A stretch of 64,000 bases of DNA from Argentina anserina (Eukaryota > Streptophyta > Magnoliopsida > Rosales > Rosaceae), in contig NC_065874.1 of NCBI RefSeq assembly GCF_933775445.1, forward strand, positions 8,327,001-8,391,000, written 5' to 3'. The translations under genes and the position numbers were made by a program. The notes below the pieces were generated by a model. It ran no database searches and had not been told where the DNA came from. It saw only the letters and a list, made by a program, of their open reading frames with translations. Below, piece after piece: positions 12,103 through 23,628 of the stretch. Each line of letters starts with the position of its first letter. Position 1 is the stretch's first letter.

Positions 12103-15100
12103 CTAATTCTTGATCTTGTATCGGTAAAAAATTCGTTTCTTCTTGATTAGTGCTCCATTTTCGATTGTTAACAGAATGTGTCCTGGCTCCTCACTTGTGA
12201 AAGTGTTTCGAATTGAACCCTCCTGCCCGCTGACCTTCCTCCCCTTCTGTATAATAACGCTATTTGAACTATCAGCTTCTGGAATAAACTCTTCCTTGTA
12301 GGTCACTTCCCAACCAGGCACTAGTACTTCCCACATTATAGTCACTCTTCCCTGTTTCACATACAAGATAACTAGCTAAATTGACAATGTTCAACTAAAA
12401 TTTACTATATAGCTCATATATATGCTATCTTAATCAGATGGCATACCTCTTGTGCTGGGATACGAATCATTTCTTTTGATGATTGATTGATAGAGATCTC
12501 TGAGAGAACATCTGCAGTAGAGAAATCAGTATCGTTTTCCCTTCGAAGGCCACCATAATTAACTGGTAATTCCTCTAAAGCTATGTACCTGCAGTAATAA
12601 GCTCCAAAATAAGTTCTATAGTTTCTAATATCCTTGTCATTATAACTCATTGATCACGTACATAGAAGGGATAAACATTACTTGAGCATGATCTCGTTCA
12701 TTTTAGCAGGCCGAGCGAACACGAACTTGCTGTCAGATCTTGGGGTCAAAAAAGGTGATAGGAAAGTGCTGGCACTGAAGGCATAGTACCAAAACGGAAC
12801 ATTGATGAAGATCTGCACAGAGTAGTAAACGTTGCATCAATGAATTGCAGCACAAGTTAAACTACTACGAGATAATCGAGAATCGCTAATATATGTAGTC
12901 ATGTAGAACCTTAAATTCAAGTCTAAAGTTATTTGAAATAGTTTATGAACACTAGCTAATGATTTTGTAAATTAAATTAAAGAACTAGGAATGAAGAAAA
13001 TCTTACATGTCTTGCAACAAATTCAGGATAATTGTCCTGATGAATGGTAAGCATCTGTTTTATAGCATTCCGAAGCTCCTTCTTAGATGGACCAGGCATG
13101 TCCTTGCAATCATTGACGAGGAATATTGAAGACACACCACCAGACTTGAAGTCGAGCTTTTGAACTGCTCTTTCCATTAATTGAATTCTGGACCTTATAT
13201 ACATGATGCGCTTCTCTTCATTACCTAGTACATTGTTGTATGACTCTTCATTCCCAAACAGCTTAAATGTGCTGTAGTAAACCGGATGCCCCTCACGACC
13301 AACACCATTCATGATACATATGGAGCTCAGTTCCTCACTGAAGTTCTCATCCAATATTGAATCAATGTTGTTATCGTTCCTCCACTTTAGCGTGTTCTTC
13401 AACATCTCAAAAGCATTGTTGACATCAAACTCCTTTGCCTTCAAAAACTTCAGTAATATAACATTAGTGGCATTATCTTCTTTACCAGGTAATAAGGGTA
13501 CTCCCCAAATTGCAGTATCTTCTTTGATGTTGAAATGAACCTTAACAACATCTTTATTATTTTCCTCATCTTCTTGCTTGTTTGGTTTTGTAGCTTCAAC
13601 ATCATCTACTTCTGGAGCTGTTTCATGTATCGCATTTGCAATTCTTAATCTAAACTCCGCCAATGCAATTTTCTCATTCTCTTTTAAATTCAAAAGGGAG
13701 GTTGTTTCTACCCTTAACGATGAACTTTTCTCAACTCCACCAGATTCTGAAGCACCTCCATTTCCAACCTGATCATTTTGTGTCTGCTCTTTCAGGCTCA
13801 CCTCCTCTGCAGGTTCTTCGTTCAACTTATCATCCAAAACTATTTCCTTTGGTTCTGCTCCACTCTCTTTCTCCTCCTCCTTAGCCACTTCTTTAACTAT
13901 AACCATATCCTTCAATTCCTCTTCCAATTTTTCTTTTGTTTCCACAGATGAACTTTTCTCAACTTCTGAACATGTGGAAGCTTCAACACTTTCTGAAAGA
14001 TCTTTTTTATTCTCTATCGTATCAGACTCTATTGCCTTGTTCTCTACGACAATCTCCTTTGGTTCTGCTTCAATATTCTTCTTCTCATCATTCACCACCT
14101 CTTCAATCACACACTTATTCCTCTGAGCCTCTTCGGAAGCACCAGTCTTTTCAACCTTAGCTTTATCTTTCTCTGTTATATGAATTTCTTTACCCTCATT
14201 CTCTACCACAATCACTGTTGATTCTACTTCAATCTTCTTCTCCTCGTCCTTCACCACCTCTTTAACTACACTTTTATCCTTCTCTCCTTCTAATTTTTCG
14301 TTTGTTGTGATTGATGAACTTTTATCAGCTATTATACATTCAGAAGCATCGACATTTCCAACCTCATCAACCACCTCTTTAACTACACTTTTATCCTTCT
14401 CTCCTTCTAATTTTTCGTTTGTTGTGATTGATGAACTTTTATCAGCTATTATACATTCAGAAGCATCGATATTTCCAACCTCATCATTCTTACTCTTAGT
14501 TTCATCAACTTCTTTTCCCTTGTTCTCTACCACATTCTCCCGTGGTTCTGCTTGAATCTTCTTCTCATCGTTCACCATCTCTTCAACTATAACTTTATCC
14601 ATTTGACCCTCTTTTGTTTCTTCTTTTGATGCTGCAGAAGCATTGGTCATTTCAACCTCATCTTTCTTCTCTGTTTGATCACCTTTGTTTTCGTCGTTCT
14701 CCACCATAATCTTCTTTAGTTCCTCTTCATTGTTCTCCTCCCTCACCACATTTTCAACTAAGTCTTCATTCTTCTTAGTCTCTTGTAAAACTGCTCTTGT
14801 TCCCACAGATGAACTTTTCTCAATTATTTTACATGCAGAAGCATTGACATTTTCATCATCATCTTTCTTCTTCTCTGTTTTATCAGCTTCCTTTCCTTTC
14901 TCCTCCACAACAATCTCCTCTGGTTTCACTTCATTCTTTTTCTCATCCTTCTTAACCACCCCATCAGTTACACCCCTATCCTTCTGTGTCTCTTCTAGCT
15001 TTTTTATTTTAGCAGATACACTTTTCTTGATACATTTGGAAGCATCAACCTTTTCAACATCATCTTTCTTATTCTCTACAATTTCGGCTCCTTTTTTCTT

Positions 15101-15910
15101 GTTCTCTAGTACTGTCTCTCTTGCTTCTGCTTCAATCTTCTTAATCCTCTCTTTCACCGCCGCATTTGCACCTCTTTCATTTTGGGTCTCTTCTAACCTG
15201 TCTTTTGTTTCTAATGATGACATTTTCTCGATTTTGGTATTCATCGAAGCATCAGCCTTTTCAACCTCATCTTTGATTTTCTCTATATGATCAGCTTCTT
15301 TTCCCTTGTTTTCCACAACAATCTTGCTTGGTTCCGCTTCAATCTTCTTCTTCTCCTCCTTCACCACACCTTCATCTATACCTTTGTCTTTCGGGGCGTC
15401 CTCTAATTTTTCTTTTGTTTTCATGGATGGACTTTTCTCAACCTCATGATCTTTCTCCTTCTCTATTTTGTTAGCTTCATTTCTCTTGTCCACCATCATC
15501 TCCCCTGGTTTGTCTCCATTCTTTTCCTTGTCCACCGTAGCCACATTATCAATTGCACCTTTATCCTTTTGGGCCTCTTCTAACTTTGCTTCTGCTGCCA
15601 TGGATGAATTGTTATCCAATGTGGTACATTTGGAAGCATTAGCCTTTTCAAGATCATCTTTCTTTTTCTCTGTTTCATTTGCTTCTTTTCCCTTGTTCTC
15701 CGCCACAGGCTCTTTCGTTTTAGCTTCATTGTTCTTGTTCTCTCCAACCACAATTGCTTCAGTTGTCACAGCCTCATTGGTTTTTGTATAATCACTAACT
15801 TCTCCTGCATTTTTGACATCCTTTATCGTCTTACCCTTGTCTTTGATATGTTCTTCGGAATCAGCTACTTTAGCTTTTACAGAATCTTCTACATGTTCTC
15901 CTGTTGCCAT
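12103..15910 (-). CDS. PATL: Patellin-like protein (acidic repeat N-terminus, CRAL-TRIO/Sec14 and GOLD domains)
   Basis: Patellins are plant phosphoinositide-binding Sec14-like proteins acting in membrane trafficking and at the cell plate. Four exons, - strand: 15910-13007, 12812-12682, 12588-12447 and 12351-12103, giving 1141 residues. Residues ~1-730 are a Lys/Glu-rich, largely repetitive region with phrases such as VVENKGKEAD, KDEVEK, ASEC and EKSSSVETKEKLEE recurring about every 60 residues. From ~780 comes the patellin core: WGVPLLPGK (CRAL-TRIO N), ILLKFLKAKEF, VGREGHPVYY, LVNDCKDMPG, YPEFVARH-IFINVPFWYYAF and LPVNYGGL, then a C-terminal GOLD domain ending RIFYRYKIKN. Known patellins are about 400-700 residues, so the N-terminus is unusually expanded. 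Splice joins are in frame. The start ATG begins MATGEHVED. PATL3/4/5-type versus PATL6 type cannot be decided here. Confidence 0.92.
14255..14488 (-). repeat. Recent 117-bp tandem duplication in the patellin repeat region
   Basis: Two adjacent 117-base units (39 codons each) are nearly identical; each encodes EVGN-DASECIIADKSSS followed by ITTNEKLEGEKDKSVVKEVV. The multiple-of-three length keeps the frame. Other repeats in this exon are far more diverged, so this copy is young. Confidence 0.85.
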
Positions 15911-16375
15911 GTTTGAACATTACCAGAAAAAAGAACTAAGTGCGTCAAGTATCTGAGGGAAAAGGAATACAATTAGGAAATAAGGTATCGATCCAAGACG
16001 ATTGAAGAGAGATCAAAGAAGATTAGCAGAGGCTTTCTTGCCTTCTTTTTCTCCTATGTTCTTTTTTGTTCCCATTTTCGGTGGTAGTTAAGCAGTTTCA
16101 AATGAGAGCTTGAAATTTCCTAAATCTAATTACAATTTCTTCTCAGTGTTGACAATTGTCTTACAGTTTGCAAAGATACCGAAAACCTAAATCTTAGTCA
16201 TTTGACGAGAAAAGTGTTCAGCCAGCAACTCTTTTATAATTTTAGTATTCTTATAAATGATGGAAACTAAAAAATGTTTTTATGACGTTTCTTGCTTTGT
16301 ACTTTCATGCACTTTCGTTTTTGCCCTTAGTAGTTTGTTAAACACCGTAATGTTTAACAATCATCTGTGTTTATG
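15911..16375. other. Promoter/5' flank of the patellin gene and left flank of the hAT element
   Basis: The first ~100 bases are probably 5' leader of the patellin gene (transcribed leftwards). The rest is AT-rich with no recognised feature up to the 8-bp target duplication at 16376. Confidence 0.4.
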
Positions 16376-16462
16376 CTAGCAGCTAGGCCTCATCATTTAG
16401 CCCGCGGATCCGAAAAGTCTGCGGAGGCTGCAAGCCCAATAGGCTTTTACCTGGCCCGCGAG

Positions 16463-18035
16463 TGATAAGACCACTTTGTGCGACGTTCTTAACATGTTTT
16501 ACCTCAATTTGTACTTTGCTTAGCCCTTATTGTTGTACTATTGAGTCATTGAGTCGTAGTAAGAGTCTTGAGCGGTATTGGATGCATTTTTGTGCTTACA
16601 TGAGTTAAAACACATAATTGGTTTAGAGTCCTAGTTTGACTAGGAATCCTTGTTAGGTTTTGAAACTAATTATCTCTTACTTATGATTTTATTTTCTTAT
16701 TTTCAGATTGGATTGAAGAGATAATGAAAGAAAAAAAGATGGAGTCAAGTCATGCAACAATTAAATAGAAGATGATCATTAAAGGCATAAAACATGGCAT
16801 GTTTTAGGGATTAAAGCATGGCATGTTTTAGGGATTAAAGCATGGCATGTTTTAGGAAATAAAACATGGCATGTTTTAGGGAATAAAACTTTCCATGATT
16901 TAAGGGATTAAAGCATGACATTATTATAGGAAGAAATACGCAATTTCAAACCCTCCATCTTTCCTCTATATATACATGGCTTCACCTCTCAAATATCATC
17001 ACTTCTCATTTGCATTCAAGAGCCAAACCTCTACCAAAATACTACCTCAAACATCATTCACCAAAACAGCAAGTCATTCTCCCCATATACAAATTCCATC
17101 TCCACCGAAATCACCATTGAAAACACATCTTCAAGGTTCCTACAACGTGTGATTCTCGCAACTCTTCTCCACGGGTTTGTTCGTTTTTGATTTTTTTACA
17201 ATACTTTGTCTATGAAGATTGTAGTATGATGTTTGTGTGAGATTATTGTTTTGTATTAAGAATCAAAATTTTTAGATTGTTTTATTGGTTTTTTGGTTCT
17301 TTGCCAAATTGATGGTTTCCTATAATTAATGAGTTTGTATTTCTATTGTTGTGTTCTAATCATCTTTCTCATACTTTTAGATAATTTTCAGATATGTGCA
17401 TATGAATTTAGTGCTTAGATGCAGTCTCTAAGATTGTGTTTAAGTGCTAGATTCATCAATCATATTGACACAAATCGAATCATGCCCTAAGTAGGTTCGG
17501 TTTGTGTTGATTAAAAGTGGTAAAATTTCTGGAAATTTGCATGTAAAACCATGGTGGATGACGCCATACATGAAACATGTCTCCAACAAAGATTTGATGT
17601 TTAAATGTAATCTTGTTTAATTTCTACTCTAAGTGTTATTGAATTCGATTGCATGCAAATTTAGATTAGGCCATAAGTCAATCTAAATGTTAATTGAAAT
17701 CTTGCATGATTAGATGATCCCCTAAAGCTCTAATTGTATTGGTGTCTAAAAAGTATGTAATTGGTCAAATTAGAATGCATGATAGATTCGAACTTGTAAT
17801 TATATGGTGTAATGGTAAATTTAATTTAAGTTTGTTAAAGAGAAGTCGATCATGTAAATAATAATTTAGGTTTTATTTTAGTAGTTAATAATCAATCTCA
17901 AACCCCCCATTATTTGTTAACACTAAAAGTTTAGAGTTCCATTCAATTCCCCGGACTGAACAATCCCTGCTTATTTTATACTAACAATGATGTTTTACAG
18001 GGTTTATTATAGACGTTTTAACCAACGCTCTATCA
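16463..18035 (+). mobile_element. Solo LTR nested in the hAT element
   Basis: The 1,573-base segment starts TGATAAGACC and ends GCTCTATCA, so it has TG...CA termini with the short inverted repeat TGATA/TATCA, and is flanked by the perfect 5-base duplication GCGAG (16458-16462 and 18036-18040). This is the structure of an LTR left by recombination between the two LTRs of a retrotransposon. A TATA-like CTATATATAC near 16,966, about 500 bases in, would be the LTR promoter on the + strand. No internal domain, primer-binding site or coding region is present. The superfamily cannot be determined from the LTR alone. Confidence 0.78.
16786..16920. repeat. Minisatellite of ~27-bp units inside the solo LTR
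   Basis: About five head-to-tail units with core GCATGGCATGTTTTAGGGA, the later ones degenerate. Each unit contains the partial palindrome CATGGCATG. The repeats sit upstream of the LTR TATA box, where enhancer repeats are common in plant LTRs; that role is inference. Confidence 0.8.
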
Positions 18036-18157
18036 GCGAGAAAGTCCGTCAAATCCCGCTTCCATGGGTAGAGGGCCGGGCTTAAATTAGAGGTGTGAAA
18101 TCTAACCCGACCCGTAAAATCCCGCCAAATAATAAAATATTATACATACCTATTTTA

Positions 18158-20110
18158 TTAGGTTTAGAATAAAACTATCGCATTATAAAGCAACTATATG
18201 AAGGAAACTTCTCGGGATCGATCGACAATAGTCGATATAATCGGTATATATATTTACCGGCCCTGTAAAAATTACATCCAATTCAGACATCGTTTAACAG
18301 TCAAAATTTCCGGTAAACCGAAAACAACATTAATATGTCATAAGAGAAGACCCATTACCAAAATGCGAACACCGAAAACCGTTTGCATATCTGAAATTAC
18401 CTATTTTTTGTCAAAAAAAAACTCATTTGGCAAAGCCCCGGTCAATGAGGATTTTAATATGTCAAAACGCTTTTTTTTTTTACCGTAGGTATGGACGGTC
18501 AAACAATATCCAAAACGGACGAAATTTTTACGGGTTCCCTAAATATATATACTGATCACATCCGCTGGTGTCGATCGACCGTATTTCAAACTAGAGTTGA
18601 CGATCGCCTAAGTGTCAACTAATGTATCATAACCTTCATATTAGGTTTAGAATAAAACTATCGCATTATGAAACGACTATATGAAGGAAACTTCTCGGGA
18701 TGGATCGACACCGACCGATGTGCTCGGTGTATATATTTAGTGATCCTATAAAAATTCATCTCATTCGGACCTCGTTTGACCGTCGAAATGTTCAGTAAAT
18801 CGAAAACACCACTAATATGTTTTAACGGATGACATATTACAAATATGCGAACGCCGAAAGCCATTTGCATATATGAAATCACCTAATTTTTTTTACCTAT
18901 CGTGCGTAGTCGCACTAAAGAAATCTATTTGGCAAAGCCCCGGTCAATGGGGTTTCTTATATGTCAAAACGTCTCTTTTTTAGTTGACCGTTAGTACAAA
19001 CGGTCAAACCATGTCCAAAAATGATGAAATTTTTACGGGTTCCCTAAATATATATATCGATCACATCTACTGGTGTCGATCGACCATATTTCGAACTGGA
19101 GTTGTCAATCATCAAAGTGTCCACTAATGTATCATAACCTTTATATTAGGTTTATAATGAAACTATCACATTATGAAGCGACTATATGAAGGAAACTTCT
19201 CGGAATCGATCGACACTAGCCGATGTGATCGGTATATATATTTAGTGACCCTGTAAAAATTTCATCTAATTCGGACCTCGTTTGACCGTCAAAATTTTTG
19301 GTAAATCGAAAACACCACTAATATGCCATAAGGGAGGACCTATTACAAATATGCGAACACCAAAAGCCGTTTGCATATCTAAAATCACCTAATATTTGTT
19401 ACCTATCTTGCGCGGTCGTACTGAAGAAATCTATTTGGCAAAGCCCTGGTCAATGAGGTTTTAATATGTCAAAACGCATTTTGTTTAGTTGACCGTTGTC
19501 AAACCATGTCCAAAAAGGACGAAATTTTTACGAGTTCCTTAAATATATATACCGATCACATCTACTGGTGTCGATCGACCATATTTCGAACTTGAGTTGT
19601 CGATCGCCGAAGTGTCCACTAATGTATCATAACATTTATATTAGGTTTATAATAAACTATCATATTATGAAGCGACTATATGAAAGAAACTTCTCGAAAT
19701 CGATCGACACCAGCCGATGTGATCGGTATATATATTTAGTGACCCTGTAAAAATTTCATACAATTCGGACCTTGTGTCACCATCAGAATTTCCGGTAAAT
19801 CCAAAACACCACTAATATGCCCTAAGCGATGACCTATTACAAATATGCGAACGCCAAAAGCCGTTTGCATATCTGAAATCACCTAATTTTTGTTACATAT
19901 CGTGCGCGGTCGCACTGAAGAATCTATTTGGCAAAGCCGTGGTCAATGCGGTTTTTATTATGTGAAAACACCTCTCTTTTTTTGTTGACCTTAGTTACAG
20001 ACGGTCAAATCATGTTCAAAACAGATGAAATTTTTATAGGGTCTCTAAATATATATATCTATCACATCTATTGGTGTCGATCGACAATATTTCGAAATTA
20101 GAATTTATTT
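18158..20110. repeat. Tandem array of four ~490-bp imperfect palindromes
   Basis: Four head-to-tail units begin with TTAGGTTTA-AATAAA at about 18158, 18641, 19146 and 19641 (periods 483, 505 and 495). Within a unit, the left part (for example 19205-19290: ATCGATCGACACTAGCCGAT..., ending TTTGACCGTC) is repeated in inverted orientation on the right (19491-19580, ending ATCACATCTACTGGTGTCGATCGACC). Each unit is therefore a foldback with arms of about 85-90 bases around a ~200-base loop. Short open frames in the array are not conserved between units and do not look coding. The array fills the interior of the hAT element. Confidence 0.85.
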
Positions 20111-20339
20111 GTGACTTTTTTTAGGATGTTTTCTAATAATTCTTTTATTGTTTCAAACCCTTAAATTAGAGTATTATATATATTTTTTATCTAATACAAG
20201 TCCGCAAGGCCTGGCCCGTAAAATCCCACAAGACCCGCCTTAGGTGGGCGGGCTTAGATCCTCGGATTTCTGAAAATACCCGGCCCGCCACTTATTTAAA
20301 TTTACGAAGGCCCGAGCCGGCCCGAGCCCTACTAGCAGC

Positions 20340-22479
20340 AAAGGCTCTATCCTCCCTCTTCTTGCGGCAACAAACCCTACATTTAGGATTTGCTTTGCCG
20401 AGCAACCAGGCCTCCCTTGAGATATCCTCCCATCGGGTTGCCTATCTATCAACCTCGTCGAGGTTGGTTCTTCCCCACGCTCAATATGTGGGTTGTGGGG
20501 CATCTAGGTATTCTCGGATCGTCTGTGTTTTGTCCGCCAAGAAGATGAAGACCATAACCAGTTCTCATTCTTTGAGTCCGAACCTTCAAGCGAATTTGTC
20601 CTTGCGGCGGGGAGGTTCCTCTCCCGGCTTATGGGGTGGATCTAGGTTGGAGTTGGGCATTCAGCGATGCAGATGGGACTAGCTATGTCGCGTCGTGCAG
20701 AGGAGGTGCAGCCCCGGTTTCATTGCTATCCGGATTTGAAGTCTTGGATCCAGATATGGGATCTTGGCCGTCGACGATGCAACGTCATATGTGTTGCTTA
20801 GTGGCAGGGTTGGATCCATTTTGTAGGACGACATCTTGCAGATCTGGCGAGATTTCAACTTTCAAGCCATTGGTGGTGGTTTTCATGTCCAGCCAGGAGG
20901 ATCTCTTTGTCGGCTCCTTGGCTTGAAGGACGGGGTAGTGGCTGCGTTAGGACGCTTGGTCATTTGGTTTCTCAGATCTGGATTTTTCTAGATGGAGGAG
21001 GCGGTGGTAGAGGTTCTGGTCGAGGCTGGGTGCCCAAAGGTGTCTGGGTTCATTCTACTTGGGATGATCCATTGTTATGGGTGAAGCATGTTTTGGTTGG
21101 AAGGCTCATTCACTTTTGGGCTCGAATTTGGGATCCAGGAGGTTGGGTGGATTATGTCTCTATTTCACTATTGAATTGGAGGTCTAGATTCTTGGTTCTT
21201 GTGCTCGAGCGGTGTGGTCAATTGGCCAAATAATAAGTGAGCCTCGTCTCATAGTTCTCTGACTCTTTCTTGGATTTCAAGTTTATGGTTTACAACATTG
21301 AGATTGTTGGACGTTGTTTGGTTTATTTTGCATGGTTCCATTAATTTGACGAAGCTCTATCGCGGGTGGATCATTTTTTTGTTGTGCACCTACATTTCCT
21401 ATCAATGACAATTCATCGCTCATTTAAAAAAAATGTTTCTATGAAAGAGCTTTAATTAATGCTTGGTTTTCATGTTCAATAATTCTACTTGCACCTCCAA
21501 ATTTGATTTGAATACATTTCTAACATTTCTCTAAAAACTTTTTTTTAAAATTGCTTTGAGAGGTGTAACTAAAATCACCATTTCATGTTTAAAAGTTTCA
21601 CAAGATAAAAAACATGCCATTGTAAGTATGAGTAAATCTTTGTAATTATACAGACAATTATTACATTTCTTCTTTCTCCAAGTCATACTAAAACATATTA
21701 TTAATTACCAATGACATGTTTAAAGACGAAATGCACTTCTATCTAGTCGATCTAGAGAATAAAAGGAGGGAAGAACAGATCGCACATTTAAAAACCAATG
21801 GCCATGTTACGTATCATTTTGGTTTCATGTACTTGTTCATCCTTTTCTCCACTCTACGATGAACAAATCACTTTCTAATTAAGGTTAATTTTTCATCGTT
21901 TAATCTTGGGTGAACTGCCAATAAACTGAATAAAGTACGTCAATGGCAAATTGTCATGCTGTAAATTTATTTTTGACACAAACCTTTTTACATTTTTACT
22001 AGTGGTTTATTAAAGTAGCCACCGAGACCAATTAAGCTGACCGTAGCGGTTAGTAGTTTAGATAAAATCAAAACCCTAGATTTTTTCGCGGGTTGTTACT
22101 TGTTAACCGTCAACCTGAAAGTCTGAAACACCCCCATTTTTCTCAACCCACAAACCCCTCTCTCTTTCTCTCTCTAACTCCCTCCCCGCAATTCAAGCTA
22201 TACTATTGCAGTTGCAAGTTAATGAACCAAGTCGATGTTATTTAGGTCAGGCTCATGTCTTTCTTTAACTACTCTCCTCACGTACTACTCCTTCGACAGT
22301 TAGTATAACATCAGGTACTTCTTTCTCCAACTCCACCCCTGACATTGATATCTAGGCTCTAGCTTACTTTGTTACTTACTCTTCGAGAATCTAGTTACTT
22401 CTTTCTGTCTTTAAGCTCATAAAAGCTTCATTTCTAACTTCTTCGTTTCAGGTTTCAAGCACATACTGAATACCATACA
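20340..22479. other. Unclassified repeat-like segment and bHLH upstream region
   Basis: From 20,340 to about 21,240 the DNA is more GC-rich than its surroundings and open in places on the + strand, but no known domain appears in translation. The part ends at an A-rich run (CATTTAAAAAAAATG near 21,421), so it may be an old retroposon; I cannot classify it. From about 21,440 the sequence is AT-rich. A CT-rich stretch (22,155-22,195) and a 7-codon upstream reading frame (22222-22245) lie in the probable leader of the bHLH gene. Confidence 0.35.
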
Positions 22480-23628
22480 ATGGCCTTGAACTGGGAAGCA
22501 CCTCAGTTTTTTGACTCAGACATGAGTTGTATCCAGCAAAACCTAGAAGCAGAGCTGGTAGGAGACTTCTTTCAATGTGTTAATGCAGGCTATTCCAATC
22601 CCCACAACTTCCTTGATCCATGGTTTGACCCTTGTAATCTTCTTAACCTCGAAAATCCTGATGTTGATCATCTGTATCCAGCCCCTTCATTCAAACCTGA
22701 CAGGTTTACTGTTGAACCCTACCCCCACCCCAAACGCCGAAAATGCGTGAAAGATTACCACTTCCAGGATCTTACACCTAGTTTCTCCAATGGTTTTGTT
22801 CCGAATCCATGTCCTCGGACGGACTATTTTCCTGGGGGTTTTACTACTCCGGCGCTCAACTTTCAGCATGCTGAGGTTGTTAATGGCATTACCAGAAAAA
22901 CTAGTGTTGAAAATGTGGGGAAGAAATTGGAAGAAAGACGTATATCGCCGCAGAGTATCGCAGCAAGAGATAGGAGGAGGAAGATCACGGAGAAGACTCA
23001 AGAGCTAGGGAAGCTTGTTCCTGGTGGAAACAAGATGAACACAGTTGAGATGCTAACTGCTGCTTACAACTACGTCAGGTTCTTGCAGGCTCAGATGGGC
23101 ATTCTCGAGTTCATGGGGTCCTTTCAGGTACTTTACCGATCAGTTACTTTTCCGCTGTTGCAGTTCTAATATTCAATTTTCTTGTAATATTTCCACTAGA
23201 GTGGTCATTGTTAACTACTTAACTTTCACCAAGATTATAGGCAAGTTTAATGGTGCTAATTCAGTTTTCGGCTTCTCTATATTACTGATATTTGAATTTG
23301 ACCCCTCAAATTGAAGATACAGCGTGGATATAAACATTCTTGCCTTTCATCTCGGAAGTTAATTTTTGTACCTCTCTAATTTGTAAACTCAAACCTGAAC
23401 CAAACATACTGATCGTTGTTGTTAGTAACAAACGTGTAGGAAGTGAAGGCAGCCACAGCCACCGAACTACATGTTGTCGCTTCTCCCATTATTCAGGAGA
23501 AGCTATATATGGAGCAGAAGTGCTTGGTCCCAAAGGACTTTGTGGAGGTATTGGCAAACTATTTTGATGCTCAATCCACGACTTCACTCTCCTACAGAAC
23601 CAATCAGCTGCTCAAATCTAGCGGATGA
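22480..23628 (+). CDS. bHLH transcription factor, bHLH52/53-like
   Basis: Two exons, 22480-23127 and 23440-23628, give 278 residues. The N-terminal ~140 residues are low in recognisable structure (Asp/Phe/Pro-rich with a KRRKCVKDY basic patch). The bHLH domain spans about residues 155-205: basic part SPQSIAARDRRRKI, helix 1 TEKTQELGKLVPGG, and helix 2 MNTVEMLTAAYNYVRFLQAQ. At the positions that read the E-box in canonical bHLH proteins, Glu is replaced by Ala, as in the HEC/IND-like plant subgroups, so DNA binding may be unusual. The C-terminal exon, with PIIQEKLYMEQKCLVPKDFVE, resembles the tail of Arabidopsis bHLH52/53, which is why I make that assignment. The splice site falls after GSFQ. 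Nuclear localisation and a developmental role are inferred from the family only. Confidence 0.88.

Larger units (their letters stand above)
16384..20331. mobile_element. Non-autonomous hAT transposon with 8-bp target-site duplication
   Basis: The element begins TAGGCCTC and ends GAGCCCTA, whose reverse complement is TAGGGCTC: short terminal inverted repeats of the hAT type. It is flanked by a perfect 8-base duplication CTAGCAGC (16376-16383 and 20332-20339), the hallmark length for hAT. The subterminal regions are rich in GGCCCG/CGGGCC motifs on both sides, as hAT transposase-binding regions often are. No transposase coding sequence is visible, so it is non-autonomous. Total length 3,948 bases includes a nested 1,573-base solo LTR and a 2-kb array of imperfect palindromes; without the LTR the element is about 2.4 kb. 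Ends and duplication are directly visible; family assignment is from these features only. Confidence 0.85.

Noticed and set aside
13311..15791. Several long open frames on the + strand across the patellin gene.
   Set aside because: They are antisense to the Lys/Glu-rich repeat exon, whose AAG/GAA/GAG codons read as Ser/Phe/Leu on the other strand without stops. No domain is present.
18198..19750. Open frames of 80-96 codons in the tandem palindrome array.
   Set aside because: They are not preserved from one unit to the next, which a real gene repeated four times would be expected to show.
18158..20110. Regular repeats considered as a CRISPR array or centromeric satellite.
   Set aside because: Units are ~490 bp and contain no unique spacers, and the context is a plant transposon. 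Only four units exist, too few to call a satellite.
20362..21233. Overlapping + strand open frames of 96-108 codons.
   Set aside because: No recognisable domain, no splice structure, and the segment looks like repeat DNA.
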